Shown: positions 16,571 through 24,418 of the stretch, one piece after another | How positions within the stretch are numbered: position 1 is the stretch's first letter | Layout: the number at the start of each line of letters is the position of its first letter | Assembly (NCBI GenBank): GCA_040388785.1 | Contig: JAZKBD010000045.1 | Span: forward strand, 1 to 41,955 | Direction: 5' to 3' | Length of the DNA: 41,955 nt | Origin: 66-474 sp040388785 | GTDB taxonomy: Bacteria; Pseudomonadota; Gammaproteobacteria; Xanthomonadales; Rhodanobacteraceae | Notes under the pieces: generated by a model | Databases searched by the model: none | Told to the model about the DNA's origin: nothing | The model's input: the letters and a program-made list of their open reading frames with translations, nothing else | Program-made: the position numbers and the translations under genes

Positions 16571-17199
16571 GCAATCGCCGCCTTGGCGAAACGCAGGTAA
16601 GGCTTGAGCTTGCGCACACCCGTGAAGCGCGCTTCGACTTCGGCGTCCGAGAGTTTCGGCGACACCACGACATCATCGCCGGGCTGCCAGTTCACCGGCG
16701 TCGAAACCGGATATCGGTCGGTGAGCTGCAGCGCGTCGATGGTGCGCAGGATTTCATCGACGTTGCGGCCGACGCTCGGCGGATACGTCAGCGTGATGCG
16801 CACCTTGCGCTGCGGATCGATGATGAACACCGAACGCACGGTGACCTTGGGATCGGCTTCCGGGTGGAACATGCCGTACAGCCGCGCGACCTCGAGATCC
16901 GGATCGGCGAGGATCGGATAGTTCACCTCGGCGCCGCCGACTTCGGCGATGTCCTTCGCCCATTTCCTGTGGTCCTCGACGGGATCGACCGAGAGGCCGA
17001 GGATTTTCACGCCGCGTTCCTCGAAGTCGCCCTGGCGGCGGGCGAACGCGCCCAGCTCCGTCGTGCAGATCGGCGTGAAATCCTTGGGGTGCGAGAAGAA
17101 CACGACCCAATGGTCGCGCGCATAAGCGTTGAAGTGCAGCGATCCCTGGGTGGAATCGAGGGTGAAATCGGGGGCGGTCTGGCCCAGTTGCAAACTCAT
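16567..17199 (-). CDS. 1-Cys peroxiredoxin (Prx6 type)
   Basis: A 210-residue peroxiredoxin. The peroxidatic cysteine is Cys45 in HPKDFTPICTTELG, and it is the only cysteine in the protein, so it is a 1-Cys enzyme needing an external thiol. DPVEDHRKWAKDI and the long C-terminal domain (PVSTPVNWQPGDDVVV) are Prx6-type. It reduces hydrogen peroxide and organic peroxides in the cytoplasm. GAGGAAACC precedes the ATG. Its stop overlaps the start of the cysteine-synthase-like gene, which links peroxide defence to thiol supply. Confidence 0.92.
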   Translation of the reverse strand: MSLQLGQTAPDFTLDSTQGSLHFNAYARDHWVVFFSHPKDFTPICTTELGAFARRQGDFEERGVKILGLSVDPVEDHRKWAKDIAEVGGAEVNYPILADPDLEVARLYGMFHPEADPKVTVRSVFIIDPQRKVRITLTYPPSVGRNVDEILRTIDALQLTDRYPVSTPVNWQPGDDVVVSPKLSDAEVEARFTGVRKLKPYLRFAKAAIA

Positions 17200-17243
17200 G
17201 GTGGTTTCCTCGGGTTGAAAAGCATCAGGCAGCGTGTGCGGCG

Positions 17244-17253
17244 NNNNNNNNNN
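17244..17253. other. Scaffold gap (10 N) at the end of cysG
   Basis: Ten Ns hide the C-terminus of the siroheme synthase and possibly more. The frame beyond the gap (ending at 17196) reads into the start region of the peroxiredoxin gene and is unlikely to be the real cysG end. Confidence 0.9.
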
Positions 17254-18087
17254 CGGTCGCGACATCGTTCGACGTCCACCACGCGTTGCGCTTGCGCGGC
17301 GACTTCGCCAACGATCAGCAGCGCCGGTGCGCGCACGCCGTGTCCATGCGCAAGCGCCGGAAGCTCGGACAATGTGCTGTCGAACACGCGCTGGTTCGGC
17401 AGCGACGCGTTTTCGATCAGCACGCATGGCGTGTCCGCGCCACGGCCGCGCGCAATCAACGTGCGCGACAAGCTTTCCAGTTCACCCACGCCCATGTAGA
17501 TCGCGAGCGTTTGTCCCGGCAGCGCCAGCGCCGCTTCATCGACCGGCGTGTTGCCGCGCGCGCTCAGCAAGGTCACGCTGCGCGCGTGGCGGCGATCGGT
17601 CAGCGGCACGCCGGCCGCCGCCGCGCAAGCGAGCGCGGCGGTGATGCCGGGAATCACTTCGAATGGAATCGCGTGCGCGCGCAGGAATTCCAGCTCCTCG
17701 CCGCCGCGTCCGAATACCAGCGGGTCGCCGCCCTGCAGCCGCACGACACGCCTGCCCGCGCGGGCGTGTTGCAGCATCAGCGCATGGATGCGCGCTTGCG
17801 TGGCGTCGCGATCCTCGCCCATGCGCTTGCCGACGTCGATGCGTTCCGCGTCGCGGCGTGCGAGCTCCAGGATGCCGGGGCCGATCAGGCGATCGTGCAG
17901 GACCACGTCGGCGTCGTGCAGCGCGCGCAACGCCTTCAAGGTGAGCAGGCCGGGATCGCCCGGTCCCGCGCCGACCAGCGCGACGCTGCCGGACCGCGGC
18001 TGCACGCGACCCGCTTCGAGGGCGCGCTCGAATGCCTGCGTGGCCCGCGCAGTGTCGCCGCTCCGGAAAAAGCGTGGCATGTCGCCG
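17254..18087 (-). CDS. cysG: Siroheme synthase, C-terminal part (uroporphyrinogen-III methyltransferase)
   Basis: The second half of CysG, bounded by gaps on both sides. It reads SVALVGAGPGDPGLLTLKALRAL (SAM-binding start of the SUMT domain), DVVLHDRLI, VRLQGGDPLVFGRGGEE, IPGITAALACAAAAGVPLTDR, and LAIYMGVGELESL near the end. It methylates uroporphyrinogen III twice to precorrin-2. The linker DMPRFFRSGDTARATQAFERAL belongs here. Its frame differs from that of the N-terminal half, which is explained by the unknown length of the 10-N gap at 18088-18097 rather than by a real frameshift. Its product, siroheme, is the cofactor of the CysI encoded nearby. Confidence 0.88.
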
Positions 18088-18097
18088 TNNNNNNNNN

Positions 18098-18690
18098 NCC
18101 TGCGCGTCGCCGTCCAGCAGTCGCTCGAAAAAGCGCCGGCGCTTGCCCGGTTGGGGAAAACGCCAGCGAATACGCGCACGCTCGCGCGCAAGCAGATCGA
18201 CCAGCGCCGCGATCGAATCATCCAGTTCGGCAACCAGCCGTTCGCGCAGGCGGCGTGTGAGCACCGGCGCAGCGCCGCCCGACGAGATGGCAATCTGCAA
18301 TCGCCCGCGCCTGACCCTGGCCGGGACGTGGACGCTGGAAAGCGCCGCATCATCGACCACGTTGGCGAAGATTCCGCGCGCCGCGGCGGCGTCCGCCACC
18401 GTGCGGTTCACGACCGCATCGCCGCTGGCCGCGATCACCAGCCAGGCGCCCGCCAGATGCGCGGGTTCGAACACGGTGCCGCGATGCCGCACGTTCCCGC
18501 GCCGCACCCATGCATCCAGTTCCGGAACAAGCTGCAGCGCGACTACCGAGATCTCCGCGCCCGCTTCGAGCAGCGCCTCGATCTTGCGGCGCGCAACCAC
18601 GCCGCCGCCCACCACCAGCACGGCGCGGCCGCGCAGGTCCGCGAACAGCGGAAACAGCGGCGTGGATTCGACGGAGGGCGCAGCGTTCAT
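18098..18690 (-). CDS. cysG: Siroheme synthase, N-terminal part (precorrin-2 dehydrogenase/ferrochelatase)
   Basis: The first half of CysG: a Rossmann start FADLRGRAVLVVGGGVVARRKIEALLEAGA, then WLVIAASGDAVVNRTVADAAAARGIFANVVDD and the dimer region RRRFFERLLDGDAQ running into the gap. It oxidises precorrin-2 and inserts ferrous iron to make siroheme. I chose ATG 18690 (MNAAPSVES); a Met five codons earlier (18705) is possible. It diverges from the CysB-like regulator, and the operator-like palindrome at 18770-18789 lies between them. Confidence 0.9.
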
Positions 18691-18769
18691 GCGGCCAGTG
18701 TGCATCCCGGCCGGAGCCAGCGGAAATACGCATCGGGATTCGGCTCATGTCATGTTGTTATGAAGCGAT

Positions 18770-18789
18770 ATGGACGTCTGGACGTCCAT
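18770..18789. promoter_or_regulatory. Operator-like palindrome between cysG and the CysB-like gene
   Basis: ATGGACGTCTGGACGTCCAT is a perfect 9-bp inverted repeat with a 2-nt centre. It can also be read as two abutting TGGACGTC octamers. It lies 80 bases upstream of the cysG start and 157 upstream of the regulator start. A single matching half (TTGGACGTCTA) lies upstream of pheA at 21702-21712. Abutting octamers of this type recall MetJ boxes (AGACGTCT), but the regulator is unknown. Confidence 0.6.
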
Positions 18790-18945
18790 CTGTTAGCCTG
18801 CTTGTCCACGCCATCCGCCCAGGACGCCGATCGGCATGCGTTCCGTGATCCTGAAAGCTTCCGCGATGTGTTGTCGGCTGCCCTCGATGTGGCGCCGTGC
18901 GTGCGCCCGCTTCGCCAGTCCGCAACCACTTCCGGAAAATCCAGC

Positions 18946-19935
18946 ATGACCCTCAACCAGCTCCGCTATTTCGCCGCGATCGCCGATGCCGGACTCAACA
19001 TCACGCTGGCAGCCGAGCACGTGCATGCCACCCAGCCCGGGCTGTCACGCCAGATCAAGCAACTGGAAGACGAGCTCGGTTTCCTGCTGTTCACGCGCAA
19101 GGGCCGCAGCCTGACCTCGCTGACGCAGGCCGGCGAACACGTGCTGGTGCATGCGCGCCGCCTGCTCGACGAGGCCGGCAACATCCGCGCGCTGGCGGCC
19201 AACCAGCGCGGCGAACGCAAGGGCCGGCTCACGCTCGTCACCACGCACACGCAGGCGCGCTACGTGTTGCCCGACGCGATTGCCGCCACGCGGCGCGCGT
19301 TTCCGGCGGTCAGCATCCGCCTGCAACCTTCCGACGAAAGCGAGATCCTGGCGCAGCTCGCGCGCGGCGGCGACGAGCTTGCCGTCATCAGCACCAGCGG
19401 TGCGACACCCGACGCCGGCATCGCGGTACCGTTGTTCCGCTGGCGGCGCGTGGTCGCGGTCACGCATGGTCACGCGCTCGGCAAACGCCGGAAGGCGCCG
19501 AGCCTGCGCGAATTGTCGGCGCTGCCGTTGGTCAGCTACGAATCTTCGCGCCGGCCGGAATCCTCGCTGCAGCGCGCGTTCGCGAGCGCCGGCCTGCCGA
19601 TGCAACTGGCGATGACCGCGCACGACGCGGACCTGATCAAGACTTACGTGCGTGCGGGCCTGGGCGTCGGCATCCTGGCCGAGATGGCGCTGTCGCCCGA
19701 CGACACCGACCTGCGCGCGCTGCCGGCGCCGGACGCGCTGCCCGGGTGCATCACCTGGGCCGTGCTGCCGCGCGGCCGTGTGCTGCGCGATTTCACCGTG
19801 CGGCTGCTGCGCGAATTGGCGCCGCAGATCGACGCGATCGATTTGCGCCGCGTCGTGGCCGGCAACGCCGAACCCGCGTGGCCGGAACCGCCTGCGTGGT
19901 CGGACATGCGCCGCCGCGACGCGGCGCACGCCTGA
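18946..19935 (+). CDS. cysB: CysB-like LysR-family regulator
   Basis: A 329-residue LysR-type regulator. The N-terminal winged helix-turn-helix reads NQLRYFAAIADAGLNITLAAEHVHATQPGLSRQIKQLEDELGFLLFTRKGRSL, cited here as the region 3-60. The effector domain starts with GRLTLVTTHTQARYVLP, where TTHTQARY is a CysB/Cbl hallmark. CysB activates sulfate-assimilation genes when O- or N-acetylserine signals sulfur shortage. Its position beside cysG and between cysK and cysJIH supports that role. The C-terminus carries an extra Pro/Trp-rich tail. Confidence 0.9.
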   Translation: MTLNQLRYFAAIADAGLNITLAAEHVHATQPGLSRQIKQLEDELGFLLFTRKGRSLTSLTQAGEHVLVHARRLLDEAGNIRALAANQRGERKGRLTLVTTHTQARYVLPDAIAATRRAFPAVSIRLQPSDESEILAQLARGGDELAVISTSGATPDAGIAVPLFRWRRVVAVTHGHALGKRRKAPSLRELSALPLVSYESSRRPESSLQRAFASAGLPMQLAMTAHDADLIKTYVRAGLGVGILAEMALSPDDTDLRALPAPDALPGCITWAVLPRGRVLRDFTVRLLRELAPQIDAIDLRRVVAGNAEPAWPEPPAWSDMRRRDAAHA

Positions 19936-19937
19936 GC

Positions 19938-20420
19938 TCAACGCGAGGAGCTTGCCGGCGCGGGAAATCCCTGCAACGGCATCAGCGACATCAACTTGCC
20001 GATGTCGAGGTATTGCAGCAGCGCGCCCGCGCCCTGCATCACGTGCGGTTCTTCGGCGATGCCCGTGATCGCCCAGCGTGCCCATGCCTCGAACGCGGTG
20101 CGCGCGGCGCCCGGTCCTTCGAACATCAGGGCTTGTTGCACCGGCTGGCTGCACGCGCCAGCGAGCAGATTCGTCACGACGTCACCGGCTTTCTGGTTGA
20201 TCGCCTCGCGCTGTGCGGGAGAAATCGCGGCCATCGAGGCGACGTCGGGGTCCAGCGCCATCGTCGCGAACGCCCAGCGCACCACGATCTTCTGGTCGGC
20301 CGGCGTGGTCGCGTGGATCAGGCATTGCGACAACTTGTTTGCGTAGGAATCGGCGTGCGCCAACACCGGCCACGCCGGCACCGACACCCACACGACCAGC
20401 AACAGGCACAGGCGACGCAT
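19938..20420 (-). CDS. Secreted protein of unknown function
   Basis: I do not recognise this 160-residue protein. It has a signal peptide (MRRLCLLLVVWVSVPAWPVLAHA, cleavage before DS). The mature part is helical with two cysteines (SQCLIHATTPAD and LLAGACSQPVQ), which could form a disulfide, and repeated aromatic/Ala segments (AFEAWARWAITGI). It is probably periplasmic. It lies downstream of pheA on the same strand with a 58-base gap and converges with the CysB-like gene two bases away. Confidence 0.7.
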   Translation of the reverse strand: MRRLCLLLVVWVSVPAWPVLAHADSYANKLSQCLIHATTPADQKIVVRWAFATMALDPDVASMAAISPAQREAINQKAGDVVTNLLAGACSQPVQQALMFEGPGAARTAFEAWARWAITGIAEEPHVMQGAGALLQYLDIGKLMSLMPLQGFPAPASSSR

Positions 20421-20478
20421 GGCAGCACCTCGATCCCAAACGGCAACAGGATTGTGACCGCGCGAACGCGTGCGGGGT

Positions 20479-21642
20479 TCAAGCCACCGCGACCGGATAG
20501 GAGCCCAATATCGTCACCTGCGAGGCGAAATCGCCCAACTCGGCCAACGCATCGCGCAGGGGCGACTCCTCCACGTGGCCGCCGACGTCGATGAAGAACG
20601 CGTATTGCCACTTGCCGGTATGCGCGGGGCGCGATTCGATGCGATTCATGCTGATGCCGCGCCGCGCCAGCGGTTCCAGCACGCGGTACAGCGCGCCGGG
20701 CTGGTCGCGCACGAACACCAGCAACGAGGTGCGATCGTTGCCGGATGGCGGAAACAGCGCGCGGCCGAGCACCAGGAAGCGTGTGGTGTTGTCGGGACGA
20801 TCCTCGATCGGTCCCGCGACCACCTGCAAGCCGTACACGTGCGCCGCGCTTTCGCCCGCGATCGCGGCGGTGTCATCCGCCTTGCGCGCGCGCCGCGCGG
20901 CCTCGGCGTTGCTGGATACCGCCTCCAGTTCCACGCGCGGCAGGTTCTGGCGCAACCAGCCGCGGCATTGCGCCAGCGACTGGCCGTGCGAGTACACGCG
21001 CTCGATGTCCTCGATGTGGCCGCTGCGCGAGAGCAGGTATTGATGCACGTGCAGTTCGACTTCGCCGCAGATCTTCAGCGGCGAACCGAGGAACAAATCG
21101 AGTGTCGACTGGATCGTGCCCTGCCCGGAATTTTCCACCGGCACCACGCCGAAATCGGCGCGACCATCGGCGACCTCGTCGAACACTTCGGCGATGCTGG
21201 CCAGCGGAAAACCCTTGGCCGAATGGCCGAAATGCTTGAACACCGCCTGCTGCGAGAACGTGCCTTCCGGTCCGAGATAGCCGACCTTCAACGGTTCCTG
21301 CTGCGCGAGGCAGGCCGACATGATTTCGCGGAACAGCCGCACCAGCACATCGTCGGCCAGCGGACCGTCGTTGCGGTCGATCACGCGGCGCAATACCTGT
21401 GCTTCGCGTTCCGGACGGTAATAATCGACCGCCGCGGCGAGCTTGCCCTTGGCGCGGCCGACTTCGTGCGCCCAGTGCGCGCGGCGCGCGATCAGGGTCT
21501 GGATCTGGCGGTCGATGCCGTCGATCTCGGCACGCACCGCGGCGAGGTCGGGTTTCGGCGCGGGCGCTTCACGCGTGCTCGCGGCTTTCGTGCGTGCAGG
21601 CTTTGCGGTCGCACCCCGCGGCCGCCGGGTTTTGCCGGCCAT
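20479..21642 (-). CDS. pheA: Bifunctional chorismate mutase/prephenate dehydratase (P-protein)
   Basis: A 387-residue protein with three domains: AroQ chorismate mutase (about 32-115; VRAEIDGIDRQIQTLIARR), prephenate dehydratase (about 117-295; VGYLGPEGTFSQQA, with the catalytic NTTRFLVLG) and an ACT regulatory domain (about 305-387; LLVFVRDQPGALYRVLEPL and ESRP, the phenylalanine-binding motif). It converts chorismate to phenylpyruvate and should be inhibited by phenylalanine. The first 30 residues are a basic Ala/Pro-rich extension. GGAG precedes the ATG. The serC and aroA neighbours often seen in gammaproteobacteria are absent. Confidence 0.95.
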   Translation of the reverse strand: MAGKTRRPRGATAKPARTKAASTREAPAPKPDLAAVRAEIDGIDRQIQTLIARRAHWAHEVGRAKGKLAAAVDYYRPEREAQVLRRVIDRNDGPLADDVLVRLFREIMSACLAQQEPLKVGYLGPEGTFSQQAVFKHFGHSAKGFPLASIAEVFDEVADGRADFGVVPVENSGQGTIQSTLDLFLGSPLKICGEVELHVHQYLLSRSGHIEDIERVYSHGQSLAQCRGWLRQNLPRVELEAVSSNAEAARRARKADDTAAIAGESAAHVYGLQVVAGPIEDRPDNTTRFLVLGRALFPPSGNDRTSLLVFVRDQPGALYRVLEPLARRGISMNRIESRPAHTGKWQYAFFIDVGGHVEESPLRDALAELGDFASQVTILGSYPVAVA

Positions 21643-22001
21643 GCTTGGCTCTCCTTCGGTGAACCCGCAGCTTGACGGGGCCGCGCGGACTTCGCAAGTG
21701 TTTGGACGTCTATTTGCCTGCCGCGGAGAACCTCTGGAGAACCGTCGCGAGCGAAGGCAGGCTGGGTGACGCCGACTAGATCGGCAGGACTGCCGATCTG
21801 AACGCCGCAGGCGGTCCGCAGGGCGAGCGACAGGGATGTCGCGAGTCAGCGCAGCAAGCGGAGCGTACACGTCATACGTGAGCATTACTCGCCGCATCCT
21901 GCGGCTCGCCCTTCGGGCCATTCGCTGCGCGAATGTTCGCTCCGGCATCCTGCCTCCGCAGTGCGAGCACCGCCGGCGCGCAAGCTGCCGAGCGCAGCAG
22001 G
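21643..22001. ncRNA. Intergenic region with a chain of perfect hairpins (possible structured RNA or repeat)
   Basis: 359 bases without a credible gene. Perfect stems occur one after another: AGATCGGCAG/CTGCCGATCT (21778-21799), GCGACA/TGTCGC (21827-21842), CACGT/ACGTG (21868-21880), GCCGC/GCGGC (21891-21905), GCCC/GGGC (21908-21918) and ATTCGC/GCGAAT (21920-21934). An outer stem CGGAGCG (21859-21865) with CGCTCCG (21938-21944) encloses the last four, giving a multibranched fold. Strand and function are unknown; it may be a dispersed repeat. Confidence 0.5.
21702..21712. promoter_or_regulatory. Single GGACGTC half-site upstream of pheA
   Basis: TTGGACGTCTA, 60 bases upstream of the pheA start, matches one half of the palindrome at 18770-18789. 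It is a single copy, so chance is possible. Confidence 0.3.
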
Positions 22002-22730
22002 TTATCCTGAGGTTCCCTGATGCAGGCCGCATTCGCGCTGCAATCCGAAAAAACGCGTGTCCTCGTCGCGCATGCCCGGTTCCCAGCGACGCGTGGTGTG
22101 CACGTCCCCGATCGACACGTAGCCTTCGTGCCACAACGGGTGGTACGGCAGCTCGTGGTGGTTGAGGTAACGCCACACGTCGTGATCGCGCCAGTCGGCG
22201 ATCGGGTGCAGCTTCCAGCGGCCGTCGTGCAGCTCCAGGAAATCCGCGTGCGTCCGGGTTTGCGACTGGCTGCGGCGGATGCCGGCGATCCAGGTGCGTA
22301 CGCCGAGTTCGTCCAGCGCGCGCTGCATCGGTTCGACCTTGCGCAGGCGGTTGTAGCGCGCGATGCCGTCGGCGCCCTGCTCCCACAGCTTGCCGAAGCG
22401 CGCCTCCATCCATGCCGTGCCGATTTCCGGACGGAACACCTTCAGGTTGAGCCGCAGGCGATCGCGCAAGGTGTCGATGAAGCGGTAGGTTTCCCGAAAC
22501 AGGTAACCGGTGTCGATCAGGATCACCGGAATGTCCGGCCGTGCGCGCGTCACCAGGTGCAGCGACACCGCGGCCTGTGCGCCGAAACTGGACGACAGGG
22601 CGTGCTCGCCCGCAAGTGTGGCGAGCGCCCATTCGATGCGCTGTTCGGCATCGTGCGTATCGAGCCAGCGGTTGAGTTCCGCCAACGCCCGGGGTGATTG
22701 CGCGGCGGTGACAGGATCGGGCGGACTCAT
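22002..22730 (-). CDS. cysH: Phosphoadenylyl-sulfate reductase
   Basis: A 242-residue PAPS reductase. It has the P-loop-like ALSSSFGAQAAVSLHLV, VILIDTGYLFRETYRFID, TWIAGIRRSQSQTR, and the catalytic cysteine in the C-terminal ECGLH motif. The paired CC motifs of iron-sulfur APS reductases are absent, so PAPS is the expected substrate, with thioredoxin as donor. It makes sulfite for CysJI. The ATG overlaps the cysI stop by four bases, so cysJ-cysI-cysH form one operon. Confidence 0.95.
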   Translation of the reverse strand: MSPPDPVTAAQSPRALAELNRWLDTHDAEQRIEWALATLAGEHALSSSFGAQAAVSLHLVTRARPDIPVILIDTGYLFRETYRFIDTLRDRLRLNLKVFRPEIGTAWMEARFGKLWEQGADGIARYNRLRKVEPMQRALDELGVRTWIAGIRRSQSQTRTHADFLELHDGRWKLHPIADWRDHDVWRYLNHHELPYHPLWHEGYVSIGDVHTTRRWEPGMRDEDTRFFGLQRECGLHQGTSG

Positions 22731-24418
22731 GCTGCCGTCTCGCGTGGTTGCGGCGGCACCACGATTCCGCTGCGCACGACGAAGTCGCCGAAGCGTTCGC
22801 CGGCGCCACGTTTGGCCGCGAAGCGTGCAAGCAGTTCGTCGAGCGACGCGAGAATTTCCGGTTCGATGATGTTCTCGCGATACAGCGCATTCATTCGCTG
22901 GCCGCGATGATCGCCACCCAGCATCAGGTTGTAGCGGCCCGGCGCCTTGCCGATCAGCGCGACCTCGGCGAGGTACGGCCGCGAGCATCCGTTCGGGCAG
23001 CCGCTGACGCGCAGGTCGATCGGTTCGTCGCGCAGGCCATGCTTGTCGAGCAGCGCCTGCAGCTTCGGAACGAATGCCGGCATCCAGCGTTCGGCTTCGG
23101 CCATCGCGAGGCCGCAGGTCGGCAGCGCGACGCAGGCGATGGTGTTCAATTCCAGCAGCGTGGCGGTGCGATGCAAGGCGAGATCGTGTTGCATCGCGAG
23201 CGCATCGACGCGTTTGCGAAGTCCTGCCGGCACGCCCGCGACCAACGCGTTCTGGTTGGGCGTCAGGCGAATCTGTGCGGCGGGCGCCTGTTCGACCAGC
23301 AATGCCGCGATTGCGCGCATGCCGGTCTGGCGCGTGACGCCGTCCTTGTCCTGCACGCGGCCGAAGGGAATGCGCAACCCGAGGTGCCAGCGGCCGTCCT
23401 CGCCTTTGCGCCAGCCGAAGCGGTCACCGCGTTGCGTGAATGCGAAACCGCGTGACGGCTGCAACGCAAAGCCTGCCCTTCGCTCGATCTCGGCCTTGAT
23501 CCATGCGAGTCCGTGATCGTCGATGGTGTATTTGAAACGTGCGTGCGCGCGATCGGAACGGTCGCCGTGATCGCGCTGCAGCGTCAACGCCGCCTCGGCC
23601 AATGCGGTCACCTGATCCGGCGTGATGAGGCCGATCGGGTTGGCCAGCCGCGGATAGGTCCTGGCGTTGCCGTGCGTCGCGCCCATGCCGCCGCCGACCA
23701 GCGCGTCGTAGCCGGCCAGTTCACCGTCTTCAATGATGGCGACGAGGCCGACGTCCTGCGAATACACGTCGACGTCGTTGTCGGGCGGCACCGCGAAGCC
23801 GATCTTGAACTTGCGCGGCAGGTAGCTATCGCCGAGCAGCGGTTCGGTTTCGTTGCCGTCGCTCGGCGGTTCGTCCAGCCAGGTCTCGTGCCACGCGCAC
23901 GACCGCGGGCGAAGATGCCGCGACAACGCCTGCGCCTGTTCCAAGATCCGCGCGTGCACGCGCGACAGCAGCGGATTCACCGCGGCCACCACGTTGCGGT
24001 TGTCGTCGCCGCAGGCCGCGATGGTGTCGAGGCCACAGGCGTGGATCGCCTGCGCCGCCGCGCGCAAATCGACTTTGCGGATGCCGTGCACCTGGATGGT
24101 CTGGCGCGTGGTCAGGCGCAGGCCGCGCGCGCCATGACGCTGCGTCATCGCATCCATCGCCAGCCACTGCGTGGGCGACATCACGCCGCCCGGCAGTCGC
24201 AGGCGCAGGAAGAACGAATAGCCGGGTTCCAGCTTCGCCAGCCGTCGCGCTTCGCGCAGGTCGCGGTCGTCCTGCTGGTACGCACCGTGGAATTTCAGCA
24301 GTTGCACGTCGTCCGGGCGCAACGCGCCGGTGACCGGATCGGCAAGGCTCTCGCGCAGGGTACCGCGCAGGTGGCGGCTTGCGCGCTTGATCCGTTCGAG
24401 GTCGGAAGGTTCGGTCAT
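22727..24418 (-). CDS. cysI: Sulfite reductase hemoprotein beta subunit
   Basis: A 563-residue siroheme/4Fe-4S protein of full length. It shows QLLKFHGAYQQDDRD, LRLTTRQTIQVHGI, DDNRNVVAAVNP, and the cluster/siroheme ligands in CVALPTCGLAMAEAE (two Cys) and SGCPNGCSRP (two Cys). It reduces sulfite to sulfide with electrons from CysJ. The start shares one base with the cysJ stop (TGATG), and its stop overlaps cysH. Confidence 0.96.
   Translation of the reverse strand: MTEPSDLERIKRASRHLRGTLRESLADPVTGALRPDDVQLLKFHGAYQQDDRDLREARRLAKLEPGYSFFLRLRLPGGVMSPTQWLAMDAMTQRHGARGLRLTTRQTIQVHGIRKVDLRAAAQAIHACGLDTIAACGDDNRNVVAAVNPLLSRVHARILEQAQALSRHLRPRSCAWHETWLDEPPSDGNETEPLLGDSYLPRKFKIGFAVPPDNDVDVYSQDVGLVAIIEDGELAGYDALVGGGMGATHGNARTYPRLANPIGLITPDQVTALAEAALTLQRDHGDRSDRAHARFKYTIDDHGLAWIKAEIERRAGFALQPSRGFAFTQRGDRFGWRKGEDGRWHLGLRIPFGRVQDKDGVTRQTGMRAIAALLVEQAPAAQIRLTPNQNALVAGVPAGLRKRVDALAMQHDLALHRTATLLELNTIACVALPTCGLAMAEAERWMPAFVPKLQALLDKHGLRDEPIDLRVSGCPNGCSRPYLAEVALIGKAPGRYNLMLGGDHRGQRMNALYRENIIEPEILASLDELLARFAAKRGAGERFGDFVVRSGIVVPPQPRETAA

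Noticed and set aside
17196..18353. A continuous frame joining the cysG C-terminus, a gap and the peroxiredoxin leader
   Set aside because: The 10-N run has unknown length; residues after it do not resemble a CysG ending.
21643..22001. Short open frames in the cysH-pheA gap as genes
   Set aside because: They come from hairpin-rich DNA, have no ribosome site and no known domain.
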